From an uncultured bacterium (GTDB lineage: Bacteria; Verrucomicrobiota; Kiritimatiellia; RFP12; UBA3636), in NCBI GenBank assembly GCA_902793555.1, contig CADBEF010000009.1:1-39351 (forward strand): a stretch of 39,351 nt of DNA, in the 5' to 3' direction. The notes under the pieces are model-generated. The model did not search any database. It was not told the DNA's origin and saw nothing but the letters and a program-made list of their open reading frames with translations. This document shows, one piece after another, positions 32,469 to 39,351 of this stretch (position 1 is the first letter of the stretch; each line of letters starts with the position of its first letter). A program made the position numbers and the translations under genes.

Positions 32469-32493
32469 GCGAAACAATCACTGGCCGTTTCGC
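32469..32493. repeat. Inverted repeat GCGAAAC-N11-GTTTCGC, candidate operator
   Basis: A perfect 7-bp inverted repeat lies just upstream of the -35 box of the fucosidase promoter and overlaps the stop of the AraC gene (32478). There is no T-tract on the minus strand, so a terminator is less likely than a regulator site. This is the position where an AraC-type activator would bind. Confidence 0.45.
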
Positions 32494-33734
32494 GATAGCG
32501 CGGCGGCCGCGCGCGAAGCGCGCCAGTCGCTCGGCGAAAGGCCGCAGGCGGCGGTGAAGTGGCGGCGGAAGACGGAATAGGTCTTCCAGCCGGACAGAGG
32601 GGCGATGGCCTCCAGCTTCAGGCCGGGCCGGCGCATCAGCGCCTTGGCCGTCTCGACGCGCTCGGCGAGGATCGCCTCCTGGATCGACATCCCCGTCGCC
32701 CGCCGGAAGCGCATCTCGGCGCTGCGGCGGGAGCAGTCGAAGAGCCGGACCACGTCGGCCGCGGCGAGGCCGGACGCGGCTCTTGCGGCGATGCAGGAGA
32801 GCGCCTTGCGGGCGAGGGAGTCGCGGACGACCGCCGGCGAGGTCGATTCGCGCCGCCAGACGCGCAGCGCTCCGAACGTCGACACACGGGGAACGTCCCC
32901 ATCCTTCGCGGCCAGCCGGACGAGCAGCTCCCCGGCGAGGAAGCCGCCGGCGAAGAAGTCGGGCTCGATGCTAGTAAGCGTCGGCGACGCGTGCAGGCAG
33001 GTCTCCGTGTCGTTGTCCACGGCGCAGACCGCCAGGTCGTCCGGAACGCGGATGCCGAGCGCCTTCGCCGCCGCGAGGACGGAGCGCCCGACCGTGTCGT
33101 TCGCCGCCAGCAGCGCGCAGGGCTTCGTCAGGTCCGCGAGCCAGGCGCGCAGGGCCCGGTGCCGCGCCGGGGCGTCCTCGGTCTGCCGCGCATCCGGGAA
33201 GAACGACCGACAGCCGAGCCCGTAGCGGGCCAGGGCCGCGCGGAACGCCTTCTCGCGCTCGGTGCACCACGGCTCGTCGGTGCAGGCCCCGGCGAAGCCG
33301 TAGTCCGGATAATGGAGGCGACGAAGCTCCTCGACGGCGAGGGAGACCGTCGGAACCGGGTCGTTCTCCACATAGCGGGCATAGCCGCGAGGCCGGTTTC
33401 CGGGAGACCCGATGACGACGAGCGGAACCGACGCAAAGGCCCGCATCCCGGCGAACTGGAGGCCGCCCACGACGCCGTCCGGCTTCCAGAGTTCGAGCAG
33501 CGAGCGCATGGTACGGACGTCCGCCGGCATCGCCAGGATCTGGACCGTCCAGCCATGCGCGCGGGCCGAGTCGGTCAGGCCGGCGATGTTCAGCCGGTCG
33601 GCCTCGCACCGAAGCCCCTGGAAATAGAGGATCGTCCGCTCGCGCGCCCGTTCGCGTCCGTCGCGCCGATGCTGTCTGTCGATGCCGTCCATGGTGTCGA
33701 ATCCGCCTGCGAGTCTCCGGAGCGATGGCGCCAT
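32478..33734 (-). CDS. AraC-family regulator with LacI-like sensor domain (XylR type)
   Basis: 418 residues. Sensor half about residues 30-300: TILYFQGLRCEADRLNIAGL, ELWKPDGVVGGLQFAGM, CALLAANDTVGRSVLAAAKA, LAVCAVDNDTETCLHASPTL. The AraC DNA-binding half is the last ~100 residues: DVVRLFDCSRRSAEMRFRRA, then WKTYSVFRRHFTAACGLSPS. ATG 33734 is favoured because AAGGA lies 7 nt upstream; the later ATG 33692 has none. It directly precedes the fucosidase operon on the same strand and is divergent from the esterase at 33872, so it is the likely regulator of both. The ligand is unknown; fucose or a pectic fragment is plausible. Confidence 0.9.
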   Translation of the reverse strand: MAPSLRRLAGGFDTMDGIDRQHRRDGRERARERTILYFQGLRCEADRLNIAGLTDSARAHGWTVQILAMPADVRTMRSLLELWKPDGVVGGLQFAGMRAFASVPLVVIGSPGNRPRGYARYVENDPVPTVSLAVEELRRLHYPDYGFAGACTDEPWCTEREKAFRAALARYGLGCRSFFPDARQTEDAPARHRALRAWLADLTKPCALLAANDTVGRSVLAAAKALGIRVPDDLAVCAVDNDTETCLHASPTLTSIEPDFFAGGFLAGELLVRLAAKDGDVPRVSTFGALRVWRRESTSPAVVRDSLARKALSCIAARAASGLAAADVVRLFDCSRRSAEMRFRRATGMSIQEAILAERVETAKALMRRPGLKLEAIAPLSGWKTYSVFRRHFTAACGLSPSDWRASRAAAALSRNGQ

Positions 33735-33774
33735 TCGGAATCCTTGCCGCCGGAAGGTTGCCTTGCTTGGCGGG

Positions 33775-33783
33775 ATTCTACCA
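33775..33783 (-). promoter_or_regulatory. Extended -10 of the AraC/XylR gene at 33734
   Basis: Minus strand TGGTAGAAT, hexamer TAGAAT at 33780-33775. The predicted leader is about 35 nt with an AAGGA site. No convincing -35 is visible. Confidence 0.45.
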
Positions 33784-33800
33784 TGAAGGGCTCCTTTCGG

Positions 33801-33816
33801 ACAAACAAAAACAAAC
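33801..33816. promoter_or_regulatory. Direct repeat ACAAAC in the divergent promoter region
   Basis: ACAAAC occurs at 33801-33806 and 33811-33816, one helical turn apart, between the divergent promoters of the AraC gene and the esterase. AraC-family proteins commonly bind such direct repeats. The run is A-rich and could be chance. Confidence 0.3.
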
Positions 33817-33834
33817 CCGGCGGTCGTCGTCCGG

Positions 33835-33864
33835 TTGAACCGTCAGGGGTCTTCGTGATAGACT
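33835..33864 (+). promoter_or_regulatory. Promoter of the GDSL esterase, leaderless
   Basis: TTGAAC at 33835-33840, an 18-bp spacer, then TGATAGACT with hexamer TAGACT at 33859-33864. ATG 33872 begins 8 nt past the -10, so transcription would start about one base before the start codon. The -35 sits within the small palindrome CGGTTGAACCG. Confidence 0.5.
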
Positions 33865-33871
33865 TCGAGTC

Positions 33872-35362
33872 ATGTCACAAGTGATCGACCAGATGCCTCA
33901 AAACCCCGCCGAGTTCGTCCGCGGGGCGGTCGAAACGGCGGAGGAGGGCGGCGAATGGACGTTCCATCGCTTCGCTCCCGGGCAGGCCGCCGCGTACCGC
34001 GAGGCGGGGAACGACGACTTCTATCAGAAGACGTTTGCTTCCGCCGGCGTGCGCCTCGCGCTGCGGACCGACGCCGAAGCGCTCGCGTTCGACTACCGCT
34101 TCGAGCGTGGGTCCAGCCGCGCCTTCGGCTTCTTCGACGTCTACGTGGACGGCGCGCTCGCGGCACACGGCGGTCTGGAGGCGGACGACGGCGCGCGCCA
34201 CGCGTTCGCCGCCGAGCTCGGTCCGGGCGAAAAGCGCGTCGAAATCTACCTTCCGTGGAGCCGGCGGACCTTCGTCTCCAACTTCGCGCTCCGCCGCGCC
34301 TCGTTCGCGGAACCGCTGCGGCGCACCCGGACGATGCTCTGCTTCGGCGACTCGATCACGCAGGGCTACGACGCGCGATACCCCTCGCTGTCCTACGTCG
34401 AGGCCGTCGCCCGCTTCCTCGACGCCGACCCGGTGAACAAGGCCATCGGCGGCGACGTTTTCTTCCCGCCATTGCTGCGCGAACGCGACGCCTTCGACCC
34501 CGATTTCGTCACCGTGGCCTACGGGACGAACGACTGGCGCCACAAGGAGCCGGCGGACGTCCGCGACCGCGCTGCGGCGTTTTTCCGCCGCCTCGCGGCG
34601 CTGTATCCGGCCGCGCGCATCCTCGCGCTCACGCCGCTCTGGCGCGGCGAGACCGCGTCCGATTCCGCCTTCGGCGAGGACGTTCGCTGCATGGAGCGCC
34701 TGATCCGCGACGCCTGCGCCGGCCTGCCCAACGTCACCGTCGTCTCCGGCTACAACCTCGTCCCGCACCGGCCGGAATTCTTCGCCGACGGACGCCTGCA
34801 CCCGAACGACCTCGGCTTCGGCGTCCTCGCGCAAAGCCTCCATCGCGAGCTCGCGGCCCTCCGCGCGCCGCAACGGACGTCCGGCGTCGTCGTTCGCGGG
34901 CACGGCGTCGCGTCCGGACGAGCGGGCGACCCGCGCTTTCCGCACGGAACGGTCGCGATGCAGATCCCGTTCTTCCGCGAGCGCGGACTCGACCTCGCGG
35001 GATTCCACCCCGGGACGGTGAACGTCGACTGCGCCCCGCTCCGCTTCCGCCCCGGCCCGGGAGCGCTTCTCTTCGAGCGCGTCAAGTGGCACCCGGAGAT
35101 GCCGGCCGAGACGTTCAGCTTCGCCCGCGCGACGCTCGTCCGCGACGGCGCGCGCTTCCCGGCCTGGATCTACTACCCTCACCCCGAGACCAAGCCCGAG
35201 CACTTCCAGCCGGGCGGCGTCGCGGAAGTCATCGCCCCGCCCGTCCCGGGCCTCGCCTACGGTGACCGCGTCGTCCTCGAAACAACGCCCGACCAGGCGC
35301 GTTGGCAACCCGAATCGGACGGGGAGCCGGCGGCCGGCAGCGCGGCCCATCGCCATCCGTAA
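33872..35362 (+). CDS. SGNH/GDSL esterase with N-terminal jelly-roll and unusual C-terminal domain
   Basis: 496 residues, no signal peptide. Residues 1-150 form a beta-sandwich like the N-terminal domain of CE2/CE3-type esterases (WTFHRFAPGQAAAYREAG, FFDVYVDGALAAHGG). SGNH domain about 155-330: block I CFGDSITQGYD, block II GGDVFF, block III AYGTNDW, block V DGRLHPNDLGFG, all catalytic residues present. The last ~150 residues are a separate beta-rich domain (GHGVASGRAGDPRFPHGTVA, LAGFHPGTVNVDCAPLRF, WIYYPHPETKPEHFQ). Its FxPGTxNV string recalls CTP-dependent riboflavin kinases, but the function is unknown. No ribosome site precedes ATG 33872. Probably a deacetylase of imported sugars. Confidence 0.8.
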   Translation: MSQVIDQMPQNPAEFVRGAVETAEEGGEWTFHRFAPGQAAAYREAGNDDFYQKTFASAGVRLALRTDAEALAFDYRFERGSSRAFGFFDVYVDGALAAHGGLEADDGARHAFAAELGPGEKRVEIYLPWSRRTFVSNFALRRASFAEPLRRTRTMLCFGDSITQGYDARYPSLSYVEAVARFLDADPVNKAIGGDVFFPPLLRERDAFDPDFVTVAYGTNDWRHKEPADVRDRAAAFFRRLAALYPAARILALTPLWRGETASDSAFGEDVRCMERLIRDACAGLPNVTVVSGYNLVPHRPEFFADGRLHPNDLGFGVLAQSLHRELAALRAPQRTSGVVVRGHGVASGRAGDPRFPHGTVAMQIPFFRERGLDLAGFHPGTVNVDCAPLRFRPGPGALLFERVKWHPEMPAETFSFARATLVRDGARFPAWIYYPHPETKPEHFQPGGVAEVIAPPVPGLAYGDRVVLETTPDQARWQPESDGEPAAGSAAHRHP

Positions 35363-35483
35363 CGCGGCCGTCGGGGGCGTTATGCGAGCCGGTCGCCCCA
35401 CAGGGCGAGGACGGGGGCGGCGCCGGCGCGGCGCGCGGCGGCGAGGGCGTTGCGCAGGAGCGGGGCGGTGAGGCGGCCGGTAG

Positions 35484-35702
35484 ATCCACGCCGGCTTCCG
35501 CGACGCCAGCGGCCTCCGCCGCCTCTTCCGCCGGCACTTCGGATGCTCCATGCGCGAATGGCGCAAGCGGGCGAAGGGCGAAGGACCCCAGCCGGCAGTT
35601 GCGCCGCAGAAGTTCACGACGCGCGACGGCGAGGCGCCGGGAAGGGGCCGTCCAGCATCCGCCTCGCGGGGTCTGTCCCCGTTAGACCTCCGCTGGCGGT
35701 AG
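35484..35702 (+). pseudogene. C-terminal stub of an AraC-family regulator
   Basis: The frame reads IHAGFRDASGLRRLFRRHF then GCSMREWRKR, which is the last helix-turn-helix and the conserved ending of AraC proteins (compare LFRARMGCTMRDWR of the 8253 gene). An in-frame stop lies directly before it at 35481, and the sensor and first helix-turn-helix are missing. The ~40 residues after the motif have no similarity and run to TAG at 35700-35702. Confidence 0.65.
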
Positions 35703-35718
35703 GAGCCCTTACGCCACT

Positions 35719-35734
35719 CTCACGGAGCCGTGAG
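35719..35734 (-). terminator. Small hairpin downstream of the GH42-like gene
   Basis: CTCACG, loop GAGC, CGTGAG, 18 nt past the stop of the minus-strand glycosidase. The stem is short and no T-tract follows, so this is only a weak terminator candidate. Confidence 0.25.
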
Positions 35735-35751
35735 GACGGGAATGCCCGACA

Positions 35752-38700
35752 TCACGGAAGCTCCGACCGCTCGAAGCGGAAGTTGCGGAACTCGAGGCCG
35801 CTGTGCTCGGTCGGCATCTGCTGGAACTGCAGCGCGATCGAGACGATCCGGCTCCAGTCGCCGCCGGCCACCTCCGGGACGGAGAGGTAGACGGTCTGCC
35901 ACGTCTCCGGGTCGTCGTCGGTTCGGTAGAACCACGAGTCGTTCGAGACGTACTTGGCGACGCGCCACCCGCCGAAGGCGAGCTTGCCCTCCCGGTTGCG
36001 CCCGTTGAGCTTGAACTGCGGCGTGGCGTGGTCGTGGTACGCGCCCCAGGCGTCGGGCAGGCGGTTCACCTCGAAGACGAGCCGCCCGAACGCGCCCTTT
36101 TCGTAGGGAATGCCCGGACGGATGTCGCACGAGGCCGTGCACCACGAACCCGCGGATTCGTCGAGCGCCACCTTCCAGACGCCGTTCGTGACGGCCGTCT
36201 TCACGCCTGCGCTGCCGCCGAGGGCGACGAGCGCGTGCGGGTTGGCGTCGAGGGCGACGGCCGGCGTGCCGGGATCCTCGACCGAGATTGCCGCGATGAG
36301 CGGAATCTGCCCGGCGCAGGCGGACACGATGTCGATCGTGGCGATGGCCTTCTCCGGGTGCGGGTTGGTCCAGCGCCACAGGTAGAGGCCCTTGTTCTCG
36401 CCGTTCGCCCAGCCCTTCACGCAGTGGTTCGCCTCCATCTCCGCGGTGAGGGCGAGGAAGCCCCAGTCCCACACCTCGCGGTAGTTGCGGACGGGCAGTT
36501 CCTCGACGGAGCCGTCGCCGTAGCGCACGACGTAGGTGAACGCGGTCTCGACCTTGTTGAGGACGCCCCACGCGATGGCGTGCAGGAAGTAGACGGCACC
36601 CGCCTTGCGGTCGACGCGGACGCCCTCGATCTTCTCCGGGTACGGCCTCTCGCCGGCGGGCGCGTCCTTGAGGCGCGTGGACTTCATCACGATGCAGTCG
36701 CGGTAGTCGTTCTGGTCGTAGCGGATGAACTCCATCGGAACGCCGTTGCAGATCGTGACGCCCCACGGCGTGTCCTGGAGCGACATCTGCGCGCCCTGGT
36801 CGGTCCATCCGTCCTTGCCGTCGCCGGCGACCTTGTCGACGAACCGGCGGTTCGCGAACGGCCGCAGGTCGAGCGGGTGGACCTTGTCGGGGTCGACGGC
36901 GAAGGCGGGCTTCGCGGCGACGCGCTTCGCCTTCTCCGCCTCGACGCGCGCCTTGCCGGCGGCGAGCGCCTCGGCGGCGGCGAGCGGCGGGAGCCAAGCC
37001 GCGCGCGGACCGCCGTAGCGCTTGCGCAGCGCCGCCTCGGGCCCGCGCACAAGGATCGAGCGATCGCCCGCCGGCAGCACGTAGGAGCCGTCGGCGTCGG
37101 GCTCGATCACCTGGCGGTAGGCGACCATCCCGGCCGCATCCGGCCGGTTCCACACGCGGAGCATGACCGTGCCGGGGGCCGCCGGTGCAGCCGGACGGAA
37201 GCGCACCACCTTCGTCCCCATCGTGCGGGGCGTGACGATCCACGCCTCCAGGTCGCCGCGGCGCGCCGGCGTGACCTCGATGCCGGAGAGCGGCGCGCCG
37301 GCGGGGTCGAGGGCATCGGCCGTTTCGCCGAAGGGCGCCACGCCGACTTCCTTGCCTGCGAGCGTGACGAGTGCGCCGATCGAGTCGCCGGGCAGCTTCG
37401 CGTTGGCGAACCAGACGAAGCCTTTTCCGAAGCGCTTGCGCCACACCGCGGGCTGGTGGCCGATCGAGGCGAGGAGCTCCCACGAATCGTCGAGGCGCGT
37501 GTCGCGCCAGCACGCGGCCTGAAGCTTCGTGCCGTCGATCTCGATCACGGCGGTCTCGCTGTCCTTGCGCGCGCCGGTCGGGATGCCGGGGAAGGCGTCC
37601 GGCCCGGGCGCGCCGTATTCGTTGAGGCCCATCGTCTCGCCCACGATCACGAGCGTGCCGCCGGCCGCGACCCATGATTGCACCGCCTTGCACACGCCCG
37701 GCCGCACCGCGTCCACGCCCGCCGCGACGAGCACCTTGTAGCGATCGAGGCGGGGCTCGGCCACAAGCTGGTCCTCCCAGATCACGTCGGGGCACAGGTG
37801 CGCGTAGTCGAGGCCGACCACGGCCTGGTCGAACATCTTGTAGGAGAGGTGGCCGGCGCACTGCGAGAGGCGCTCCGTGGTGGAGGAGAAGAGCACCGCG
37901 ACCTCGCGGGGCACGCCGCGGTCGCGCGGCGCGAAGAACTCCGCCACGTCGAGCGCGTCGAGCTTCGCCTCGCGGATGCCGAGCAGCGCCTCGGGCCGCA
38001 CGTTGTCGAGGTTGAGGAAGTTGTAGGACGACTTCTGCGTCCGGTTCCACTTGAAGGCGTAGGAAACGTTGTAGCCGCGCTGGAACTGGTCGAGGAACGA
38101 ATTGCGGATCGAGTCCTCGGTCGAGCCGACGTACATCTCGGAGTCCACGATCGGCTTGCCGTCCGCGAGGCCGCGCAGCATGTGCGCCTCCATGATGCCG
38201 CGTCCGCCCGTGTGCGAGCAGACCGCGCCGAGCGGCGCGTAGGCGGTGAAAAGGTCGATGCCGCGCGTGCGGATCGTGCAGGGCTGGAAGGTCGCGAGCG
38301 CCTGGGGGTCGACCTTGTCGCGGACGATGGCCGCGCCCTCGGCGAGGAGCGAGGCGAAGCAGTCCTCCATGAACTTCGTGTATTCCACGAGATAGGCGGT
38401 CGGGTTGCCGCCCTTGCCGTAGGCGTCGGCGAGCTCCTCGAACGAGCCGTAGCGCTTGTCGCCGCCGGACTCCGAGGCGGCCCACGCCGCGTTGAGCCTG
38501 TCGATCGAGCCGTACTTCCTCTTCATCGTCTGCGCGAAGAGCTTCTTCGCGCAGGGCGACTCGTCCCAGCACGCGGGTTCGTTCAGGAGCTCGTAGCACC
38601 ACGGACGGTTCCCGACGGACTGCGCGAAGTCGAAGGCGTCCTTCGAAGCGCCCTCCCACAGGTGCTTGTAGAGGCCGCGCCCCTGCGGGTGGACGATGCT

Positions 38701-39351
38701 CCACGGCATCCAGTGCTGGTGGCCCTGCGTCCAGGCCGCTTCGGAGAGGCGGCCGGGGGCGCCGAGGACCGCGCCGCATTCCTTGTGGTTGCAGAGCTCG
38801 CCCTCGTGGCCTTCCTTCTTGCAGGTCTCCGGCTTCGCCTTGGCGTCCGGGTCGATCGGGACGTCGGCGTGCCAGATCGAGCCGTGCGCCCACTCGGAGG
38901 CGGTCATGTCGACGTACATCGAGAGGCCGTTGCCGATCGTGATGCCGTAGCGGGGCCCCTCGAAGGCCGGATCGCGGCGCTTGTTCCAGGGACGGTAGAT
39001 GCGGTTCATCCAGTTGAGCGGCGCGTAGAAGCCGCCGGCGTCGACGCCGAGGCGCTGCGCGGCCTCGTAGTCGGGCATGCGGTTGTAGAGCCACTGCAAC
39101 GGGCCGAAGTCGTCCTCCTTCCGGTCGCAGCCCCACATCGTGTCGCCGTACCAGAGGACGGCGGGCAGGTAGCGCGGCCTGCCGCCCACGAGGAGCGAGC
39201 CGTCCTTGGCGACCGCGAAGCCCGCGCCTTTCGGCAGCAGCTCCTCGGCGGGAATGTCCGCGAAGGGGACGAAGGGATCGCTCGTCGGCATCTCGGCGGC
39301 GGCGGCCGGACCGGCGCAGAGGCCGGCCAGCAGGATTGCGGCGAAGGGGGC
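35752..39351 (-). CDS. Secreted GH42-like (clan A) glycosidase, N-terminus outside window
   Basis: 1199 residues are visible and the frame is open at the window edge. The first visible residues (APFAAILLAGLCAGPAAAAE) are the end of a signal peptide, so ATG 39291 is internal. Catalytic TIM barrel: NGLSMYVDMTASEWAHG, acid/base Glu258 in CYELLNEPACW, nucleophile Glu405 in IVDSEMYVGSTED (visible numbering). Next is a GH42-type trimerisation-like domain (VAVLFSSTTERL, then KVLVAAGVDAVRPGVCKAVQ), and the last ~350 residues are beta-rich carbohydrate-binding-like domains. GH42 enzymes are mostly beta-galactosidases, which would suit galactan side chains of pectin; the substrate is not proven. Cysteine content is high near the N-terminus (CNHKECG). 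Confidence 0.8.
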   Translation of the reverse strand, partial: APFAAILLAGLCAGPAAAAEMPTSDPFVPFADIPAEELLPKGAGFAVAKDGSLLVGGRPRYLPAVLWYGDTMWGCDRKEDDFGPLQWLYNRMPDYEAAQRLGVDAGGFYAPLNWMNRIYRPWNKRRDPAFEGPRYGITIGNGLSMYVDMTASEWAHGSIWHADVPIDPDAKAKPETCKKEGHEGELCNHKECGAVLGAPGRLSEAAWTQGHQHWMPWSIVHPQGRGLYKHLWEGASKDAFDFAQSVGNRPWCYELLNEPACWDESPCAKKLFAQTMKRKYGSIDRLNAAWAASESGGDKRYGSFEELADAYGKGGNPTAYLVEYTKFMEDCFASLLAEGAAIVRDKVDPQALATFQPCTIRTRGIDLFTAYAPLGAVCSHTGGRGIMEAHMLRGLADGKPIVDSEMYVGSTEDSIRNSFLDQFQRGYNVSYAFKWNRTQKSSYNFLNLDNVRPEALLGIREAKLDALDVAEFFAPRDRGVPREVAVLFSSTTERLSQCAGHLSYKMFDQAVVGLDYAHLCPDVIWEDQLVAEPRLDRYKVLVAAGVDAVRPGVCKAVQSWVAAGGTLVIVGETMGLNEYGAPGPDAFPGIPTGARKDSETAVIEIDGTKLQAACWRDTRLDDSWELLASIGHQPAVWRKRFGKGFVWFANAKLPGDSIGALVTLAGKEVGVAPFGETADALDPAGAPLSGIEVTPARRGDLEAWIVTPRTMGTKVVRFRPAAPAAPGTVMLRVWNRPDAAGMVAYRQVIEPDADGSYVLPAGDRSILVRGPEAALRKRYGGPRAAWLPPLAAAEALAAGKARVEAEKAKRVAAKPAFAVDPDKVHPLDLRPFANRRFVDKVAGDGKDGWTDQGAQMSLQDTPWGVTICNGVPMEFIRYDQNDYRDCIVMKSTRLKDAPAGERPYPEKIEGVRVDRKAGAVYFLHAIAWGVLNKVETAFTYVVRYGDGSVEELPVRNYREVWDWGFLALTAEMEANHCVKGWANGENKGLYLWRWTNPHPEKAIATIDIVSACAGQIPLIAAISVEDPGTPAVALDANPHALVALGGSAGVKTAVTNGVWKVALDESAGSWCTASCDIRPGIPYEKGAFGRLVFEVNRLPDAWGAYHDHATPQFKLNGRNREGKLAFGGWRVAKYVSNDSWFYRTDDDPETWQTVYLSVPEVAGGDWSRIVSIALQFQQMPTEHSGLEFRNFRFERSELP

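Larger units (their letters stand above)
35363..35751. other. Gap of about 390 bp holding gene debris
   Basis: No intact gene is supported. On the plus strand 35484-35702 is an AraC C-terminal stub (separate entry). On the minus strand a frame ending in TAA at 35380-35382 reads GRLTAPLLRNALAAARRAG then APVLALWGDRLA, which looks coding-like but has no start and no recognised family; it may be another 3' remnant. A small hairpin lies at 35719-35734. No promoter of the usual form was seen. Confidence 0.5.

Noticed and set aside
35229-35537. Small minus-strand protein in the gap after the esterase
   Set aside because: Ala/Pro/Arg-rich composition, no ribosome site, overlap with the AraC stub and the 3' end of the esterase.
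1-39351. CRISPR arrays, tRNA or rRNA genes, insertion sequences, integrase or attachment sites
   Set aside because: No regularly spaced repeats, cloverleaf-like sequences, transposase or integrase motifs, or terminal inverted repeats were recognised, despite clear signs of recombination.

Overview
This is a GC-rich accessory region from a plant-polysaccharide-degrading bacterium. Secreted glycosidases and esterases, a sodium:solute symporter, LamG proteins, AraC regulators with a LacI-like sensor half (XylR type), an ECF sigma factor, and the absence of any SusC/SusD pair point to the PVC superphylum, most likely a gut or anoxic Kiritimatiellota/Lentisphaerota-type organism. That placement is inferred from gene content, not from a marker gene. 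No rRNA, tRNA, CRISPR array, insertion sequence or phage module was seen.

Layout. 1-3429 (+): the 3' end of a parallel beta-helix protein, a strong promoter lying inside an inverted repeat, and an SSS-family symporter with a large hydrophilic insertion. 3426-5291 (-): a fusion of a GpsA-like glycerol-3-phosphate dehydrogenase with a glycerophosphodiester phosphodiesterase. 5292-7074: decayed genes, namely a XylR N-terminal stub, a frameshifted AAA+/DUF4143 ATPase and a deleted metallophosphoesterase copy. 7075-8253 (-): an AraC/XylR regulator, divergent from a four-repeat secreted LamG-like protein (8394-11118) that a 55-bp tandem duplication throws out of frame. 11130-13928 (+): a GH5 glycosidase fused to a calcineurin-like phosphoesterase and a Big-like domain. 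14183-15342: a metallophosphoesterase whose 3' end is frameshifted and joined to an ORF6N-type tail. 15482-19086 (+): an ECF sigma factor translationally coupled to a one-pass membrane protein whose C-terminus is the [2Fe-2S] tail of a GlpA-like oxidoreductase.

19111-32419 (-) is a tight seven-gene operon: GH29 fucosidase, serine hydrolase, tannase/feruloyl-esterase family protein, LamG protein, CE12 rhamnogalacturonan acetylesterase, a cytoplasmic GH20/GH67-like protein and a 1354-residue secreted GH-A-like/CBM9-like protein. Three junctions are ATGA overlaps and the other gaps are 6-17 bp. An AraC/XylR regulator lies directly upstream (32478-33734), divergent from a GDSL esterase with an unusual C-terminal domain (33872-35362). 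The enzymes fit removal of fucosyl, acetyl and aromatic-ester decorations from pectin-like polymers. After a stretch of debris containing an AraC C-terminal stub, the window ends inside a GH42-like secreted glycosidase (35752 to beyond 39351, minus).

Two themes recur. First, the leading genes of transcription units share a promoter form near TTGCGS-N17/18-TAGNAT, often with an extended TGGTAG -10, and several of these promoters sit so close to the start codon that the mRNA would be leaderless or nearly so. Operon-internal genes instead carry clear AAGGAG Shine-Dalgarno sites. Second, there is unusually heavy gene fusion, truncation and short-repeat recombination.
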